Positions 54,221 to 64,000 of a stretch of DNA of 64,000 nt are shown one piece after another. Both the position numbers and the translations under genes were made by a program. Under the pieces are notes generated by a model. The model worked only from the letters and a program-made list of their open reading frames with translations. It made no database searches and had not been told where the DNA came from. This DNA comes from Phialophora verrucosa (Eukaryota; Ascomycota; Eurotiomycetes; Chaetothyriales; Herpotrichiellaceae): contig MSED01000003.1 of NCBI GenBank assembly GCA_002099365.1, positions 2,852,001-2,916,000 on the forward strand, in the 5' to 3' direction. Each line of letters begins with the position of its first letter. Position 1 is the first letter of the stretch.

Positions 54221-54796
54221 TCAAACCGTCCGCCGATCACTCATGACCCTCACTATTCCACCCACACCGACCACCTCGGTCAGCTTTTCATGCCAACTCA
54301 ACAGCACACTCATCACCTGTCCGCCTCCACCTTCACCGAAATTTCGTGATTGTATCTGACTGAAACCCGACCCCGTGGCCTGCGGACTCACGCCCTTGCC
54401 TCCAGCTCCTCCAGTACCGCTCGCCATACCCTTGTAGATGTACTTCATGAGTGTATCCCCTAAGGCTGTGCCGCCGGGTTGGTTCAGCACCTCCGCCAGT
54501 ATCCGACTCACATCGCTCTGTCTGATTCCCTGCAGCACTTCAAGCACGGTGGTGAGGTGGACTTGTTTCGCGCCCTCGTCACCTGCGAACGGGGCGGTCT
54601 CGAGGGCGGACTGTAAGGCGCCGACGCTGTCGCCGGCTCGGAGCAATTGTCGGACTTGTTGGCCTATTTGAGCCGATTCAGAGGATGTGGAGGGCGCGGG
54701 GAGGTTTGCTGGAAGGAGGGTGGAAAGGGGGAAGTTAAAGGCCGACTCCGGGTCGTAGGCATCTATGTTTATTGTCCGCCAGTTTATGTTGGACAT
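54221..54796 (-). CDS. ARC15: Arp2/3 complex 16-kDa subunit (ARPC5)
   Basis: A subunit of the Arp2/3 actin-nucleating complex. 191 aa from ATG 54796 (MSNINWRTINIDAYDPE), preferred because the frame continues upstream into unrelated sequence. Typical parts are the DPES start helix, the repeated short helices (QVRQLLRAGDSVGALQSALE and LTTVLEVLQGIRQSDVSRIL), LMKYIYKGMA, and the C terminus MSVLLSWHEKLTEVVGVGG, then VRVMSDRRTV, a family hallmark. A Gly-rich linker with KGVSPQATGSGFSQIQ joins them. No introns. The yeast name ARC15 is used for the family. Confidence 0.93.
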   Translation of the reverse strand: MSNINWRTINIDAYDPESAFNFPLSTLLPANLPAPSTSSESAQIGQQVRQLLRAGDSVGALQSALETAPFAGDEGAKQVHLTTVLEVLQGIRQSDVSRILAEVLNQPGGTALGDTLMKYIYKGMASGTGGAGGKGVSPQATGSGFSQIQSRNFGEGGGGQVMSVLLSWHEKLTEVVGVGGIVRVMSDRRTV

Positions 54797-55227
54797 GGTT
54801 GCGAGCGTGTGGCAGTGTCGGGAGGCTTGCTTATGCCTGAACGGTGGTGGGGAAGCAGACAGGGAGATGAGAATCGAGGGAATACAGCTTGATATTGAGG
54901 GTTGGAGGTTTATTTCGTGCTTGCGGCTGTTGAAGAGCCTCAAAGCGCGCTCTAGGCAGACTAGCGGACGACGAAGAGGCGATATCAAGCCCTCCGTGAG
55001 ATATATGAGCATGCATGTTGCAGTGCGGGACAAGTACGAGAAGAGCCGCGACGGGTTACGTAATCGGCCAAGAGTCATGATCCAACCTTGCGACGCGCCT
55101 TCAGCTCCCCTTCACTTTCCCGTCACTACACACTTCATTTTCCATCCTGTCAACCTTTATGCTGGCGTCGCCGTGGGAGCTTGGTTGAAACTATGCACAG
55201 TCAATACAGCTCGTCAGTTGAAGAGCG
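54797..55227. other. Intergenic region
   Basis: Upstream region of ARPC5 and 3' flank of the dioxygenase, both on the minus strand. Nothing recognisable. Confidence 0.5.
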
Positions 55228-56342
55228 TCACAAATCATACAGTACGAAGCCCGGCCTCTCATCTTTGCCTGCTTGGTTCAGACCCCATGCGTACGGAGAG
55301 TCGTCGTGAACCGTCGTCCTCCGCAGGTCTCGTCGATACTTGCCGGCGAAAGAACCACCCTCGGCTCGATGCATGACACAGCTAGATCCCCACGTCAGCA
55401 CTGTAGGCTCTAGCCGACGACAACCATCTTCGAGGAGGTAAACCACTTACGTGTTGTCCCAAATGACCAGGTCGCCTGGATCATTCCATGGAATGCTTAG
55501 CGTATACTTCTCCTGCGTTGCATGCGCCATGAGCTTATCCATCAGCTCCTTCGACTTCTCAGGCGACACGTCCACAATATGGTCCATATGGGCGGCGATG
55601 TACAAATTTGTCCGGCCCGAAGGCTCGTGCTTTTGCACGATCTTGTGCTTGTGCATAGGGTAGTCATTCACGTCGACGTCCTTGAAGTACTCGGGTGCTG
55701 CCTTCTTGCGTGATGAGTACAATGAGTGAGCGCCGACATAGTCCTTCTCCAGCAGCTCGGCCTTCAGCTCGGGATCCAGCTCGTCCCATGCTGTTCGAGT
55801 GTCGGCAAAGCCGGTGTTACCGCCGGTGTTTGGCGGTGGCAGCTCGTGGGCTTTCAAGATCGAGTACGACGCTCTCCGAGGATTGAACGACGAATCGACA
55901 TGGAACAGAGCATTGCCTTTGTTGTATTGAGCTCGAGCGCTGTCTGGGGCTAGCACTGTATTGGTGTCTGGGTCGATATTGCCGGCATCGAACAGTTCAT
56001 AGTACTCATATCGAGGCTTACGTCCGTTGGTCATGTACGGTCTGATGTCGTCCAGCTCGCCAAATCGACGGGAGAACTCTACGTGGCCTGTGTCGTCAAG
56101 CCCAGTCTTGCGGAACACAATCACGCCGTACTGTGAAGCTGTCAGCAGGTCCTACACGCGAACCAAGCATTCTTCGATGGTGTCTCTACCTTTGCTGATG
56201 CGGCGAGGATCTCCCCGAAGACATCATCCTCGATGGGCTTGGAAAAGTCGACTCCTTCAATCTCGGCCGCGAATGTCGGGTGCAACTTCTTGATCTTTAT
56301 AGTCTTGAACTCCGTCTCGGGGGTCAGAAGAAGTCCAGGCAT
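55228..56342 (-). CDS. TauD/TfdA-family alpha-ketoglutarate dioxygenase
   Basis: An Fe(II)/2-oxoglutarate dioxygenase, the type that oxidises sulfonates such as taurine, 2,4-D-like compounds or other substrates. Exons are 56342-56190, 56130-55451 and 55381-55228, giving 328 aa. The metal triad is His128-x-Asp130 (ALFHVDSSFNPRR) and His282 (TCVMHRAEGG); the 2-oxoglutarate-binding Arg lies in YRRDLRRTTV (about R298). Other family elements are YGVIVFRKTGLDD and FSRRFGELD. The second junction splits a Thr codon (WDN-T-CVMH). Substrate specificity cannot be deduced. No sulfur-gene neighbours support a taurine role. Confidence 0.92.
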
Positions 56343-57565
56343 TGTGTCGATTCTGGGAATGAGCAGGCTATTTCAAGGGCTCAAGCGTTGCAATGAAATG
56401 GTTGACTTGACAGCGAGTTGCAAGTGCTCGGTCTCGAAGATCAATATATCAACGCTGGGGGAGACATCGGCAATTCCCCGCCTGCTCTGACTGCATCTGC
56501 CGAAGCCCCATGTTCACACATCCGTCTGGAGAGAGTGTCAGCCTTGAGGTTCTCCACAGAATACTTCAACAAGCTGTGCGGGGAAGGGTGAGTACACAAC
56601 CATACTGTATGCAATTCCACGAAAGCCCCAACTGTATCAGCAGATCCTGACAGAGGGTTCCAGCAAAATGCGAACGACGATTGGGCGCCCACGCCCTCTT
56701 AACTTGTACACCTCTTCTTGGATTGATCAAGCTATTTTAGCTCCATGGATCATTCTCTTATTTTGTTGCCGACTCCCGTTCGTCGCTTCAAGGTCCCGTC
56801 GACCAGCTCTAAAATTGTTGTTGCTTTCGCTCTTTGGACGACATGTGGATGATGACAACGCTCGAAGTCAGATCGTCAATGCTCAAGGACAAGAACAAGA
56901 GAAGGTCTCGCATTGTGTTGCGCCTGGTGTCTGTCTGCTTCTGGTGACTTCAGTCCTGTCAAGGTAAGCTCCAAGGCTACCGTTGATCGCGCCGCTTAGA
57001 GGTAAAAACCGTCTTGCTGCGAGGAATATGGAAATGATCCAGAAAGGTTCATCGCAACCATGACCCTTCTGGGCTTCTCAGTCCAGGTTCTCCAATTGCG
57101 GGTTTAGAGCCAGCCTTCGGAGGACAAGTCTCTGCAAGGAACAAGCAAATGTCTATTTCAATTCCCTTCCTTGTCACGGTCCGTCGTGTCGGAGCGAAAT
57201 GATTTACAAAATTCACATTTCACGCAAGTCGTCGCTCTCCACCATTCTCTGGTCAGTTGGCCTTCGGAGCTTCGTGCCGGGTGACAATGGAATATTCACG
57301 TCTGCACTTCCCGCCTCCTCTTCACTCTACTGCCCGCGACACCCTGCTCTCCGGAATATCACTCCGCCAAGGCTGCAACTCAACGCCAGCAAGAATTTGC
57401 GCACAAAGTGAAGAGGCACTGTCTGCGCATAAATATCTCCTCCCTCTCGTTCCTTCGCTTCGATCTTTTGTCTTCGCACTTCTCGGTCGACAGGCTTATG
57501 ACCAACGACAACAAGTTTGCAGTCCTCTCTTTTCCGGGTGACTTTTCCTTTGTTGATGGGCCATC
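56343..57565. other. Intergenic region between divergent dioxygenase and secreted-protein genes
   Basis: About 1.2 kb with two promoters. Open frames here have no conserved features. An AT-rich CATAAATAT lies at about 57429-57437, 130 bp upstream of the secreted-protein start. Confidence 0.5.
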
Positions 57566-60500
57566 ATGGCTCCCTTACTCACCATACTCCTCTTCGGCCT
57601 GATCGCAAGCCTATTTGGTCCGACAAATGCGCGATGGATCGGCAGCAAGACCAAGCGCACAGATCAGGGTGAGGATTGTCCAGTCTGCAGTGGGCAGCAA
57701 CCGCAGTCCAGTAAGTCTTTCCGCACGTCTAAGGACACATTGACTCATCTATATCTAGATCACGGTCCCTGGGAAGATTGGAGCATGACAAGCAGTGCTA
57801 CGGCCACATTCGCATCCACGGCTACGGAAACATTTGTCGCGACCGACTTGAGCACGGTTACCTTGACGCTGCCTACTGTCACAGTCGCCACCGAGGCGAG
57901 TAATACCATCATTGTGACGGAGACGGAGACAAATGTTTCAACGCAGCCCGGATCACAAATTTCCAGCTCCAGTCTTCCCACGTTCACTGTCACAGAAGTC
58001 ACTGGGGTGACCAACACTTTCACTGTCACGGAAACAAATACTTTGCCATCCACAGAGCTGTCAGGCTCTACTACCGCAGAATCGGTCTCGGCCACCACAG
58101 AGACAAGAGCTGATACATCTCCTGCACCAACATTCACTAGCTCAGAAGACTCAAGCAGCTCTGCAGCCCCCGAGACCAGCGCATCAAGTTCAGCTGACAG
58201 CTTCTCATCCTCTGTCTCCACAACCCTGACCATCGCGAGCGTAGAATCGTCAACTTCCTCATCCACCGAATCAGTGATGTCTACTGATGTCTCCAGTTCA
58301 ACAACAGTTGACAGCAGCACCAGCTCCACCTCGACGGATGATTCAGAGACGACAAGTGAGACACCCACTAGTGAGGTGACTTCAACGTCGTCATCGCAGT
58401 CTCAGGAATCGTTGACCTCTACAAACTCTTCCTCACCAGCGTCTTCTCAATCTCAGGAATCAGTGACGAACGTACCACCATTCACCGCAGGAAACAGCAC
58501 TTTGCCGGCTGGACCTGTTTCGTCATCGGCCTCTTCCGATAATGGGACCTCGGAGATCATCACCACACTCACAAGCACAGTTAGTCTGGACTTCACTACC
58601 TTTGTGACTGTCGTCCGTTCAACCATTATTTCAATACAAGTGCCATCGAGCAGTCAGTCTGGCAGTGTCGGTCTCCCTGTTCCTTTCTCTTCAGCGACAA
58701 ATAGCTCCCAGACCATCCAGGGAGGAGTTACAATCGCACCTCTGCCTCTCCCTCTGGACCTTTCGACGGGAACGTGCACAGATGATTCCTGTACCGGCTC
58801 AGTCACCCTCGCATTTCCCCCTGACGTCTCGATTCCCGTGTTCGAGCCGACGCTGACGCCGCCACCGACGCTGTCCTTGCTCACTGTATCGTTGATCGGG
58901 CCGAAGCCTACATGTTCATACAGCGACTTGTGGATTCCCCAAGCCAGTATCTGGACATTGTATACTTTGGACCCATGGTGCTGGACACTCCCGCTACCGC
59001 TGATCGGAGATCTCAGTACTACAACCAATGACCAGAACGCCGTCGTCACGGTGCAGAGCTCCGCATACTGCCTGTGCCCGGAGTGTTGGCTTGGTTCAGA
59101 AGATGTATGCCACGAGAACAGACCCTCTGGGTCACACTGTGGCGAGGGCTGGTGGTGCGCCGTCACGGCTGGGCCATCTGGACTTTCACATGTGCTTCCC
59201 AGTGGTGTGTGTACCGATTCATCGACGACTGAATGGGATCTGGTCAACGGCTGCCCTATGACGAACAAAGAATCCAGTACGACTTCGGTATCATACACGA
59301 CAACACTTAGCTACAGCACAAAGTCTATCGACGGCGGCTGGATCGTCTTTCCAAGCTTGGACTGGAAATGTGTTGGCCCGTTGTGCAAAGACAGTTGCGG
59401 AAATCCAATGTCCGTGGCCAGTGATGCCCTCAAATGTATTCTCAGCCTGTTCTCAAACTGCCACATACCGTGTTTGGGCAAATTCGGCTTCCCCTTCCCG
59501 CCATCACCTCCACATTTCCCACCGGTTCCGCCGGCGATCTCGGCTTCATTGACGTTCCCGGTCACACACTGCACTGCAGCACCATGCACGACTGGCAATT
59601 CACAGAGCTCAGAGCCCGATCCTGGAGGCGAATCAGGTACCCCAGATCCATCCCGCTCATTCAGTACTTCCGGTACTCCCAGCTCGTCCAGTTCTTCAGA
59701 TTCCTCCAGCTTGTCTAGTTCTTCGGATTCCTCGAGCTCGTCCAGTTCTTCGAGTTCCTCCAGCTCCTGCTCGTCCGCGACGTACTCCACGTGCAGCGAA
59801 ATGGTGTCCAACGTGACGGCAAGCGGCACCGTCTTCACCGATCTGACCACCACCACTTCGTGTGGGACTGTCACAGCTTGCTCTGGCACAAACACCGCAA
59901 CCACGACTACTTCTCTGAACTCCACGTCGCAAGCCCCTGCTTGCACCCTGAATCCTTGGTGGAATGATCCATCTCTTTCGGCCCAGATCGCAAGTTGGAT
60001 CACCCAATTTCCCCTCATCACCGAAAACGGCACGGAGTTCGCAACCTTTGACAATGCCACTCAGACGCCAATGGTTGAGACCTCGACAGCTGCGTCCTCT
60101 TCGTCGACTTTCTCGCTCACCAGCACTTTGGTCACGACCTCCAGCACCTCACTCAGAACCTCCAGCACCTCGCTCAGAACTACCAGCACCTCGCTCAGAA
60201 CCTCCAGCACCCCAAGTTCGACACGAGCCCCGACGACATCGTCCAGCCCTCCTGTCACAACTGCTTCTGTGGCATCGGAACTGCTAGACTACACGGTGAC
60301 GAAGACAAGTTCTGACGGCAGAGTATGGAGCGAAGTGGTCTCTGGTGGGCAACTGATCACGGCCACGGTGATCTCCACTGTCACCGGCACTTTGCTGCCA
60401 GCATGTGGTCCTTTCAGCTTTGGACCTTGTACTTCTGTGACGACAAACACCCAAGCGCCACCTGTAACCACCGCGTCAGGGCCGCATACTCTGACTCAAA

Positions 60501-61317
60501 CCTTGGCACAACTCGGCGGCGCGCACAGTTTGACTGTTATGACCTGTGCAGGAACTGCATACCTTGGCTCCACCGTGTGTGAGAGTGACAGTCCGTGGGC
60601 CATTGAGACGGTCGTGCCAGGCCTAGTACCGGGGACGAAGACTGAGATACCGACATGTGGTAGCTGGACGGCATTCGTCACGACCTCACCCCCAGTTTCG
60701 TCACATACGTTGCAATGTGCGACTTCCACCAGAAGCGCGGCTGAAGTCCGCACGTCGGGCGGGCCATGGTCACCGTTCTTCATCGACAGCATGGGCGACA
60801 CCAAGAAGAAGGACACCACTCTCTGGCAGTTCTGCCAGTATTTGACCGATCCCAAGCGGAACTACACCATCGACAAGGATGGCCAGACGGGCGGACCGGT
60901 CGGAGCGGTCCCCGGCGTCTGCGAGATCTGGGACTACCCCGGCTTCTTCGCCACGCTGTTCAAGGACTACCGGATCGCCTTCCAAGTGGCCTTCGACTTC
61001 AACGCGTGTGCTTCCCCGACCGACAAGTACAGAGATGGAGTATTCATGCCGGACTACGGGCCCGACGACTGCTACCACGCGTTCAAGGATCTGCTGCTTG
61101 AGAAATGTGAGTATAGATGAGCCTGCGCCTTTCTTCGTCCTGACACCCGTATGAATATAATTGCTGACTTGAATTGACAGGCCAATACCCAGGAAAGGAG
61201 ATTTCGGATCTAAAGCTGGGACCTTATGCTGCATACGGTGGGATGCTTTTCAAGGATTGTCTGCGCTGGACCATCATCGCGCCGAGACTCGACCTAGCAC
61301 CGCGCCCGATCAATTAG
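57566..61317 (+). CDS. Secreted Ser/Thr-rich (mucin-like) cell-surface protein with a conserved C-terminal domain
   Basis: Three exons (57566-57710, 57759-61106, 61181-61317) give 1209 aa. The signal peptide is MAPLLTILLFGLIASLFGPTNA. Residues about 60-350 are Ser/Thr-dominated (TxT and SSS tracts), heavy O-glycosylation substrate. A central Cys-containing unit follows (CLCPECWLGSEDVC, SHCGEGWWCAVTAGP, LDWKCVGPLCKDSCGNP, CILSLFSNCHIPC). A second Ser tract contains a poly-Ser region near 59690-59770. A 21-nt repeat (TSSTSLR) lies at 60137-60199. The C-terminal domain starts at about FFIDSMGDTKKKDTTLWQFC and ends KCQYPGKEISDLKLGPYAAY, then FKDCLRWTIIA. No GPI signal was seen at the C terminus, so covalent wall attachment would need another route. 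Function unknown; adhesin or wall structural protein is the inference. Confidence 0.85.
60137..60199 (+). repeat. Three 21-nt in-frame repeats (TSSTSLR)
   Basis: Units at 60137-60157, 60158-60178 and 60179-60199, each encoding T-S/T-S-T-S-L-R, with a partial fourth copy. Likely length-variable between strains. Confidence 0.85.
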
Positions 61318-62210
61318 GTGGGTGGGTTTGTTTGAGATGGTAGTTTCGGTCCTGCAAGGTGCAGCAAGCGGTGCATGATACAGCGAGCGGGCATGACGGG
61401 ATGGGCCAACGTGGGCTTCGTTCCTTGAACATGGTTCACGTGCTTGATGGGACCTAGATGCGGCCAGCCAGTCCTCGGTCGTGGCCGAAGGTATGCATGT
61501 ATGCATGCATGCATCTCACTCCCGCTCAAATACGAGGTACGAAGTATGCAATAATGAAAACGGCTTTACGCCTCATTATCCACCTGCGATCTTTCTCACT
61601 GCACTGTCGTCTTCTTGCGGCGCGTGAACCAGAAATGCATAATAATGTGGCTTTTCCAGCACAGTCAGCTGCATCGAAATCGACTCTCCACTGACATTGT
61701 TGTGGGATTCATACGAGTTTTCTTTGTGTTCACCACGCATGCTTGGGTGTCGCAGATGTTATGTTATGGTTTGTGGAATGGACAGTTCCCAGGTAACCTG
61801 CCTCGCACAACCACATTCCAACCCCTCCTCCCGGAAGAGGCAACGACCCTCGCAACGAACCATCAAGTACTGTTGACAAGGTCATGCATTCATTTCCTTT
61901 GTTGTGACGTCTCAATTCCAGTTTGATTGCGAAGGTGGACGTCGCGGTGGACGTCCCTCCGTCCTTGTTATTGCGTCCTTGTGTTTGTTTACTTTTTCTC
62001 CGCCATCTCATTAACCCGTGGGTCTTGCACCTTTTCAAATTGAATGTCTCGCCCCTGATCTCTGTCTATCAATTATTCTGTAAAGGGGTGATTGATTGAT
62101 AGACAGACAGATAAAGTGGGAGAAAGGCGCATCCCGGCGCACAATCCAAGCAAGGATCTGAAGACCTCGACAACACAAGGCCAGAAGCGTGACCTGCAAT
62201 CCACACAGCC
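61318..62210. other. Intergenic region
   Basis: About 0.9 kb between the secreted-protein gene and the final gene, both plus strand. It contains GCAT-rich words (61493-61512). No conserved ORF. Confidence 0.5.
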
Positions 62211-64000
62211 ATGCCGTCCTCCTGGCTTGAAGACGACGAAAACGAAGCCTGGTGGCTGCAAGAAAAGAGTGACGCGGCTGATGAGGTTCGACCTCATCCG
62301 AGGACCAATGTCGTGAAACTCGGGCTGCTGACCGCACCGTACCAGCAGCCCGAGCAGCATCTTGTCAATCCCAATCCCGGACAAGACAAGCCCAAACTCT
62401 GCTCCGCGGGTTCCTATGCTCCGTACGGGAGATTCCAATCCAATGGCCTGGACACCACGGTCAACCCACCATGGGCACCACCTCCAGACGACATGTACCA
62501 TGGTCCTCAAACCAGAACACCGCAACCGCAACAGCAACAGCAACCGCAAGGATACAGCCCCGAAGTCCAAGGTGGAGTCTCCGGGTCCGGACCTGGTGCT
62601 TATAGTGCCGACCGCCAAACCCGGCCCTCAGACATCGACTCCCTCTTCGGCGACAGTGCCTCCGAAGCAGATGTAGAGGGGATGATGCCGTGGGGTGAAC
62701 CGCCAAGGCGGAAGCAGAGTGGCACCAACACCAGCACCAGCACCGGCGCTGTGCCCGGGACTGTGACAACCTCGACTTCGACTTCAACTTGGACTCCCTC
62801 ACCTACTACACCTCCACCTCCATATCTACTTCCACCGCCAATTCCAAGCTTGATTTCACATTCGATCCCGATCTCAAGTTCCACTCCCGATGCGAACGTG
62901 AACGCGAATACGAATCCGGGTTCATATCCGAATCCCTCGTTTGGCGCGAGTGTGAATCTGAGTGCCGGGGAGAGTCGACATGCTCGTTACCTCGGCGAAA
63001 AGTACCGCTCAGAACTCCTAGCCCAGCTGTTCGCCGAGCGAGGCTGGACGGAGCACGACCCGCCCCGCTTGCCCTTGGGGGAGGAGTATCTCCGCTGGGA
63101 GGACGACCAGCTCCTTCTCGCTAGACAAAGACAGGACCCCATGTGGGGAAGGCAGCCCGGTTCGACGATGGGGTTCTGGGACGTGGTCGGGGGGACGAAG
63201 CCAGAGGAGTCCGACAAAGGGGTCGGATCTGGAAAACCGTCGTTTGACCATGGCATAAGGGATACGGGAGGAGATGATCATCGAGATCAAGATCAGGACT
63301 TGGGTTTCCCCAAACAAGACATTTCATTGCCCCCTCCATGCCCCGAGCCAAACGACAACCTGACCGACTCCGCGCCCACCTGGGCATATCGCCGCGACCG
63401 ATTCGACCCTGCCGACGACGATGCGTTCGGTTCCCGTAACGAGTCCAGTTTCCCACCCAGGCCTGCCCTAAGCCTCGCCAAATCCGCCACACAAAGCAAA
63501 CCGGCGTGGGTGCCGCCACCGCATAGCCTGGCCGAGGTTGAGAAGGAGAGGGTGTGGCGGGACAGGGAGATTAAGGCGCGGAGGAGGAATGTCTTTTTCG
63601 GCGAACAATTCGGGATGGGCGGGCCTCATGATTCGAGTCTCTGGAGCGAGGAACAGAGGCTGGACATGATGCAGAAGATTGACCTGGAGGTTGAGGCTTT
63701 GGTGGAGGAGAGGAGAAGGAGAGGGGAGGATGAGGCGGAGGTAAAGAGGGAGGTTCAAGTTAACGACCAGGATCACGATCCAACAGAAGGAGAAGACGTG
63801 GAACAGTGTATCCGTTCTTGCGGAGGTGAGGCTTCACACTGTTCCTGTCATCCTCTGTACTGTCCCTGCCGGGGCTGTGACCATACCGAGCAGGCGGAGC
63901 AGTTGCGCAAGGATGCGGAGACGAAATGGGGAGAGCGAGACGCTAGCGACGGGCAAGCACCGACCGAGACCGCCAAAGACCACGGGGCATGCTGCGGCGG
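62211..64000 (+). CDS. Hypothetical Gln/Pro-rich protein with Cys-rich tail (3' end beyond window)
   Basis: An open frame from ATG 62211 (MPSSWLEDDENEAWWLQEK) runs without a stop to the window edge, at least 596 codons. The N terminus is disordered with a Gln/Pro tract (TPQPQQQQQPQ), Thr/Ser and Pro repeats. A helical charged region follows: SRHARYLGEKYRSELLAQLF (about residue 250), AERGWTEHDPPRLPLGEEYL, WEDDQLLLARQRQDPMWG, and later LAEVEKERVWRDREIKARRR and LDMMQKIDLEVEALVEERRR, which may form a coiled coil. After this comes a Cys-rich module, C-x3-C-x6-C-x-C-x4-C-x-C-x2-C (about residues 535-560), and near the edge a further CC pair. This spacing could bind zinc or form disulfides. I do not recognise the family; splicing downstream cannot be seen. 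Confidence 0.65.
   Translation, partial: MPSSWLEDDENEAWWLQEKSDAADEVRPHPRTNVVKLGLLTAPYQQPEQHLVNPNPGQDKPKLCSAGSYAPYGRFQSNGLDTTVNPPWAPPPDDMYHGPQTRTPQPQQQQQPQGYSPEVQGGVSGSGPGAYSADRQTRPSDIDSLFGDSASEADVEGMMPWGEPPRRKQSGTNTSTSTGAVPGTVTTSTSTSTWTPSPTTPPPPYLLPPPIPSLISHSIPISSSTPDANVNANTNPGSYPNPSFGASVNLSAGESRHARYLGEKYRSELLAQLFAERGWTEHDPPRLPLGEEYLRWEDDQLLLARQRQDPMWGRQPGSTMGFWDVVGGTKPEESDKGVGSGKPSFDHGIRDTGGDDHRDQDQDLGFPKQDISLPPPCPEPNDNLTDSAPTWAYRRDRFDPADDDAFGSRNESSFPPRPALSLAKSATQSKPAWVPPPHSLAEVEKERVWRDREIKARRRNVFFGEQFGMGGPHDSSLWSEEQRLDMMQKIDLEVEALVEERRRRGEDEAEVKREVQVNDQDHDPTEGEDVEQCIRSCGGEASHCSCHPLYCPCRGCDHTEQAEQLRKDAETKWGERDASDGQAPTETAKDHGACCG

Noticed and set aside
1..64000. CRISPR array, transposon or prophage
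   Set aside because: No regularly spaced repeats, no transposase or phage-like proteins and no terminal repeats were seen; the gene structure is eukaryotic.

Overview
The window looks like a gene-dense stretch of nuclear DNA from a filamentous ascomycete (Pezizomycotina). Protein-coding genes lie on both strands and are broken by short introns, mostly 48-80 nt, with GTAAGT/GTATGT-like donors and YAG acceptors. The gene set fits this group: PMT1-type O-mannosyltransferase, a Whi5-type G1/S repressor, UstS-like GST, a DUF6601 membrane protein, TPR-CHAT and alpha/beta-hydrolase proteins, and a Ser/Thr-rich wall protein. I could not narrow the class from sequence alone. No tRNA, rRNA, CRISPR array or intact transposon was seen. 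Exon boundaries were worked out by hand from reading frame, splice consensus and family conservation.

Layout. 1-6.2 kb: RPS4 (minus, cut by the left edge), aspartate-semialdehyde dehydrogenase (minus) with a Gcn4/CpcA-type site upstream, and a seven-exon MFS sugar transporter. 6.2-14.2 kb: a less ordered accessory stretch with a degenerate or misread regulator-like gene, an uncharacterised two-helix membrane protein, GPI18 (PIG-V), a broken NACHT/ankyrin relic and a hypothetical gene. 15.1-22.7 kb: a TPR-like/CHAT protease-domain protein of 1156 aa, a DUF6601 membrane protein and a 648-aa serine-hydrolase-type protein of the kind found at the N terminus of fungal NLRs. With the ankyrin relic next door, this is the best candidate for an unusual system (cell death, allorecognition or immunity). 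24-36 kb: a hypothetical gene, the Whi5-like repressor, EB1/Bim1, PMT1, splicing factor SF3A1/PRP21 and an aquaporin.

37.5-64 kb: a PA-TM-RING ubiquitin ligase; two divergently transcribed genes that share a His-rich LEA/allergen-like domain; a UstS-like GST; a medium-chain dehydrogenase; then a housekeeping block (RPS7, NDUFAF5, dynactin p62, ARPC5); a TauD-type dioxygenase; a 1209-aa secreted Ser/Thr-rich protein; and an unfinished Gln/Pro-rich gene with a Cys-rich tail that runs off the right edge.

There is no sign of one biosynthetic pathway. Most genes are independent housekeeping units, with bidirectional promoters between divergent pairs. The accessory interest lies in 7-24 kb and 40-45 kb.
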